DNA of 8,567 bases. Origin: DAOMFM01 sp035429825 (lineage in GTDB: Bacteria; Acidobacteriota; Blastocatellia; UBA7656; JADIYM01). Made by a program: the position numbers and the translations under genes. Within the stretch, counting starts at the first letter, position 1. The number at the start of each line of letters is the position of its first letter. The stretch lies in NCBI GenBank assembly GCA_044224215.1, contig JBGAKX010000172.1:1-8567 (forward strand). Direction: 5' to 3'. The notes under the pieces are model-generated. The model made no database searches, was not told the origin of the DNA, and saw only the letters and a program-made list of their open reading frames with translations. Positions 6,224-8,567 of the stretch are shown here, piece by piece.

Positions 6224-7233
6224 TGAATCAGGCCCCGATCCGCTACGCCGCCGCAGCTTGCCAGACGGACAACCCGAATCCGGTGTCCCGCGCCGAGATG
6301 CGCCGCAACACGGACCGGATCCTGTCGATGATCGACTCGGCCGTGACCGGGAGCCTCCCGTTTCTGCCGGTCCGCCTCGTCGTGTTTCCCGAGTTCGCGC
6401 ATTCGGCCCCGGTGTTCGTCACCGTTGGCGAGCTGCTCGACAAGCTCGCCGTTCCGATACCGAACGAGCACACCGAACGCCTCGTCGAAAAGGCCCGCGA
6501 GCACAACATCTACATTCAGTCCGGTACGATGCTCGAGTCCGACGCCGACTGGCCCGGTGTGGTCTTCAACACGACGTGTCTCGTCGGTCCGTCGGGCATC
6601 CTAGCGAAATACCGGAAGGTGAATCCGTGGATCCCGTTCGAGGTCCACGCGAGCCCGCACGACCTCCCCGGATATTCGGACGAGATGTTCCCGGTCGTCG
6701 ACACCGAGATCGGGCGTCTCGGCGTCGCGATCTGCTACGACTGGCTGTTCCCCGAGGCATTGCGACAGCTTGCGGCCAACGGCGCCGAGGTGATGATCCG
6801 CGTCTCGGCATACATGGATCCGTGGGGAGCGACCGCGCCTATGGACTGGTGGACGATCGTCAACCGGTGCCGCGCGCTCGAGAACACCGCGTTCGTCGTT
6901 GCGGCGAACCAGGGCGCCAGTCTGAAGCACTACCCGCCGTATTCGTGGCCCGGTGGCAGCATGATCGTCGACTACGACGGCCGGATTCTCGCCGAGGCAA
7001 GTCCCGGCCCGGGTGAGCGAATCGTCGTGGCGCCGATCGATATTTCGGCGCTCCGGCACGAACGCGAGGCGCGTCGCGGCCATGCGATGCTGGCGCACCT
7101 CCGGACCGAGGCGTACCCGGTTTACGCGTCTCATAACTATCCGCCGAAGTACGCCGAGCCGGGGAAGCCGCTCAGCTACGAAGGAAACAATGCGTTGATC
7201 GACGAGGCAAAGAAGAGGAGTGGCCGCGGATGA
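6223..7233 (+). CDS. Nitrilase-superfamily carbon-nitrogen hydrolase, aliphatic amidase/formamidase-like
   Basis: This is a 336-residue protein close in length to AmiE/AmiF-type amidases. The catalytic residues can be read directly: Glu57 (VFPEFAH), Lys132 (AKYRKVNPW), Glu140 (IPFEVHA) and Cys171 (AICYDWLFPE). Spacings Glu57-Lys132 (75) and Lys132-Glu140 (8) match my recollection of Pseudomonas AmiE (Glu59, Lys134, Glu142). The Glu140-Cys171 gap is longer than in AmiE. The KYRKxxPWxPxE phrase is more like aliphatic amidases than nitrilases proper or NAD synthetase domains. The expected reaction is hydrolysis of a small amide to a carboxylate and ammonia through a cysteine thioester; the substrate cannot be told from sequence. 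There is no signal peptide, so it is cytoplasmic. It has no Shine-Dalgarno and sits directly downstream of an extended -10 element, suggesting a leaderless mRNA. Its TGA overlaps the next gene's ATG, so the two are co-transcribed. Confidence 0.9.
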   Translation: MNQAPIRYAAAACQTDNPNPVSRAEMRRNTDRILSMIDSAVTGSLPFLPVRLVVFPEFAHSAPVFVTVGELLDKLAVPIPNEHTERLVEKAREHNIYIQSGTMLESDADWPGVVFNTTCLVGPSGILAKYRKVNPWIPFEVHASPHDLPGYSDEMFPVVDTEIGRLGVAICYDWLFPEALRQLAANGAEVMIRVSAYMDPWGATAPMDWWTIVNRCRALENTAFVVAANQGASLKHYPPYSWPGGSMIVDYDGRILAEASPGPGERIVVAPIDISALRHEREARRGHAMLAHLRTEAYPVYASHNYPPKYAEPGKPLSYEGNNALIDEAKKRSGRG

Positions 7234-7257
7234 ACGCGAATCTGCGCAGATCTGCGT
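7224..7257. repeat. Family B repeat, copy 3 (covers the gene 6 stop and gene 7 start)
   Basis: This 34-nt unit begins CCGCGGAT and ends AGATCTGCGT. It contains the perfect 12-bp palindrome CGCAGATCTGCG (7245-7256) and an overlapping 10-bp palindrome TCTGCGCAGA (7241-7250). It matches 6166-6199 at 25 of 34 positions with no gap. The ATG of the TPR-FG-GAP gene (7230) is inside it, so residues 1-9 of that signal peptide are encoded by the repeat. Confidence 0.65.
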
Positions 7258-8567
7258 ACGCACTCGTACTTGGAGTTGCGCTCTTGTGTCCTGCGGCTGC
7301 ACGCGCCCTTCCGTTGAGCGAGGACGCCTACCGCGCAAACAACATCGGCGTCGCGCTGCTCGAACAGTTCAAGTACAAGGACGGCGTGGAGCAGTTCCGG
7401 CGCGCGCTCGAACTCGATCCGAAGCTGGCACTCGCGCGAATCAATCTTGCGATTGCGCTCTACAACGTTCCGGACCTTGCAGCCGCCACGACCGCCGCGC
7501 AGGCAGCGCTCGCCGTCGTGCCCGACGCGCCGCAACCGCACTACATCCTCGGGCTCATCGCGCGCACCCAGAACAAGCCCGATGCCGCGATCGCGGAATT
7601 CACGCGTGTCCTCGCCGTCGATCCATCGGACGTCGGCGCCAACGTCAACCTCGGCCAGGTCTACTCGCAGCAGCGCAAGTTCCCCGAGGCCGTTGCCGCG
7701 TTTCGCGTGGCGCTCTCCGCCGAGCCCTATAACATCACCGCCGCCTACAACCTCGCTACGGCGCTCGCCCGGACCGGCGCAAAGGACGAGTCCCAGCAGA
7801 TGTTCGCGCGGTTTCAGACGCTTCGACAGAGCGGCGCGGGCACGTCGATCGGACCGAACTACCTCGAGCAGGGACGGTTCGCCGAGGCCGTGTCATCGAC
7901 CGGTCAGGAGCCCGCGGTCGTAAGCGCCGCGACGCCGGCGGTGACGTTCACCGACGCAACGTCCGCGTCGCTGCCCGCGATGCCGCCGCCGGCAAAGCTG
8001 CTCGTTGGAGGAGGCGTCACGCTGTTCGATTTCGACGGCGATCGCGACCTCGACATGTTCATCACGGGCCAGACCGCGGATCGGCTCCTCAGAAACACCG
8101 GCGGGAAGTTCACCGACGTCGCCGACGCCTTCGGCGCCGCGCGGCCCGCATCCGAGGGACTCGGAGCCGTCGCGGGCGACTACGACAACGACGGCCGCCC
8201 CGACCTGTTCGTGTTCCGGCCAGGCAGTTTCACGCTGTATCACAACGACGGCGACGGGAAGTTCTCGGACCGGACAAAGGCTGCCGCGATCCCGGCCTTT
8301 CCGTATGTTGCTCGCTCTGCTGCATTTGTCGATGCGGACCACGACGGCGACGTCGACATCCTGGTCGCGGGGTACGCCGCGCTCTCGCAACCGGCGGGCG
8401 CGGCGCCGAACCTGCTCGCCCGCAACAATGGCGACGGCACGTTCACCGACGTCACCGACGAAGCAAAGGTCTCCGGCGGCGCCGGCGCGACCGTCGCGGT
8501 GATCCCAACCGACTTCGACAACCGCCGCGACGTGGACCTCGTGCTCGTGGGAGGCGGGCGCGCGCCG
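7230..8567 (+). CDS. Secreted TPR-FG-GAP (CRTAC1-like) fusion protein, 3'-partial
   Basis: The frame is open from ATG 7230 to the window end, with 446 residues visible and the C-terminus missing. Residues 1-26 are a signal peptide (NANLRRS, hydrophobic AYALVLGVALLCPAAA, cleavage near ARA). Residues about 31-190 hold roughly five TPRs, including FRRALELDPKLALARINLAIAL, cut here as FRRALELDP then LARINLAIAL, and FTRVLAVDPSDVGANVNLG. After a linker, FG-GAP/VCBS repeats begin near residue 238 (VTFTDATSAS). Four calcium-loop motifs follow: DFDGDRDLD, DYDNDGRPD, DADHDGDVD and the degenerate DFDNRRDVD. The NNGDGTFTDVTDEA phrase is the CRTAC1 signature; an ASPIC/UnbV domain would be expected beyond the window. 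The start is fixed by ATGA overlap with the amidase gene and by GAGGAG at 7215-7220, 9 nt upstream. The first codons lie inside a family B repeat. Fusion of domains that are separate genes at 1-4705 suggests the TPR and CRTAC1 proteins cooperate. Confidence 0.9.
   Translation, partial: MNANLRRSAYALVLGVALLCPAAARALPLSEDAYRANNIGVALLEQFKYKDGVEQFRRALELDPKLALARINLAIALYNVPDLAAATTAAQAALAVVPDAPQPHYILGLIARTQNKPDAAIAEFTRVLAVDPSDVGANVNLGQVYSQQRKFPEAVAAFRVALSAEPYNITAAYNLATALARTGAKDESQQMFARFQTLRQSGAGTSIGPNYLEQGRFAEAVSSTGQEPAVVSAATPAVTFTDATSASLPAMPPPAKLLVGGGVTLFDFDGDRDLDMFITGQTADRLLRNTGGKFTDVADAFGAARPASEGLGAVAGDYDNDGRPDLFVFRPGSFTLYHNDGDGKFSDRTKAAAIPAFPYVARSAAFVDADHDGDVDILVAGYAALSQPAGAAPNLLARNNGDGTFTDVTDEAKVSGGAGATVAVIPTDFDNRRDVDLVLVGGGRAP

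Noticed and set aside
7278..7292. Possible lipoprotein signal in gene 7 around VALLC
   Set aside because: The residue before Cys20 is Leu, not Gly/Ala/Ser, so it is not a good lipobox; ARA with cleavage by signal peptidase I fits better.

Overview
The window is GC-rich bacterial DNA with every gene on the + strand and almost no intergenic space. It contains three secreted, calcium-type FG-GAP/VCBS proteins of the CRTAC1 (ASPIC/UnbV) type, TPR proteins with signal peptides, and palindromic interspersed repeats at gene junctions. Together these suggest an environmental Acidobacteriota genome (Vicinamibacteria-like) or a related soil lineage. That placement is an inference from gene content and base composition; there is no marker gene.

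Layout. (1) 1-4705: three genes joined by 4-nt stop/start overlaps. They are a 5'-truncated CRTAC1 protein, a TPR protein and a second, complete CRTAC1 protein. The 1/2 and 2/3 junctions each lie inside a copy of the same ~110-bp inverted repeat (family A), which appears to encode the signal peptides of genes 2 and 3. (2) 4706-4758: a short gap opening with a terminator-like hairpin made from a second repeat family (B). (3) 4759-6149: an overlapping pair, a cytoplasmic BNR/Asp-box beta-propeller and an 87-aa MoaD/ThiS-like protein ending in Gly-Gly. (4) 6150-6222: a second family B hairpin, then an extended -10 promoter placed for leaderless transcription of the next gene. (5) 6223-8567: an aliphatic-amidase-like nitrilase-superfamily enzyme, overlapping by ATGA a 3'-truncated secreted protein that fuses TPRs to FG-GAP repeats. 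A third family B copy spans that junction and contains the start codon.

How the genes may work together. The TPR-FG-GAP fusion (last gene) beside the split arrangement (CRTAC1 / TPR / CRTAC1) suggests that TPR and CRTAC1 proteins form one exported assembly. The propeller-MoaD pair looks like a separate intracellular module with no known job. No E1-like activating enzyme, protease or molybdopterin synthase large subunit is visible to explain the MoaD-like protein. The most unusual signal is that all three visible secreted-protein N-termini begin inside interspersed repeats, while the three cytoplasmic genes do not. No tRNA, rRNA, CRISPR array, transposase or integrase was seen.
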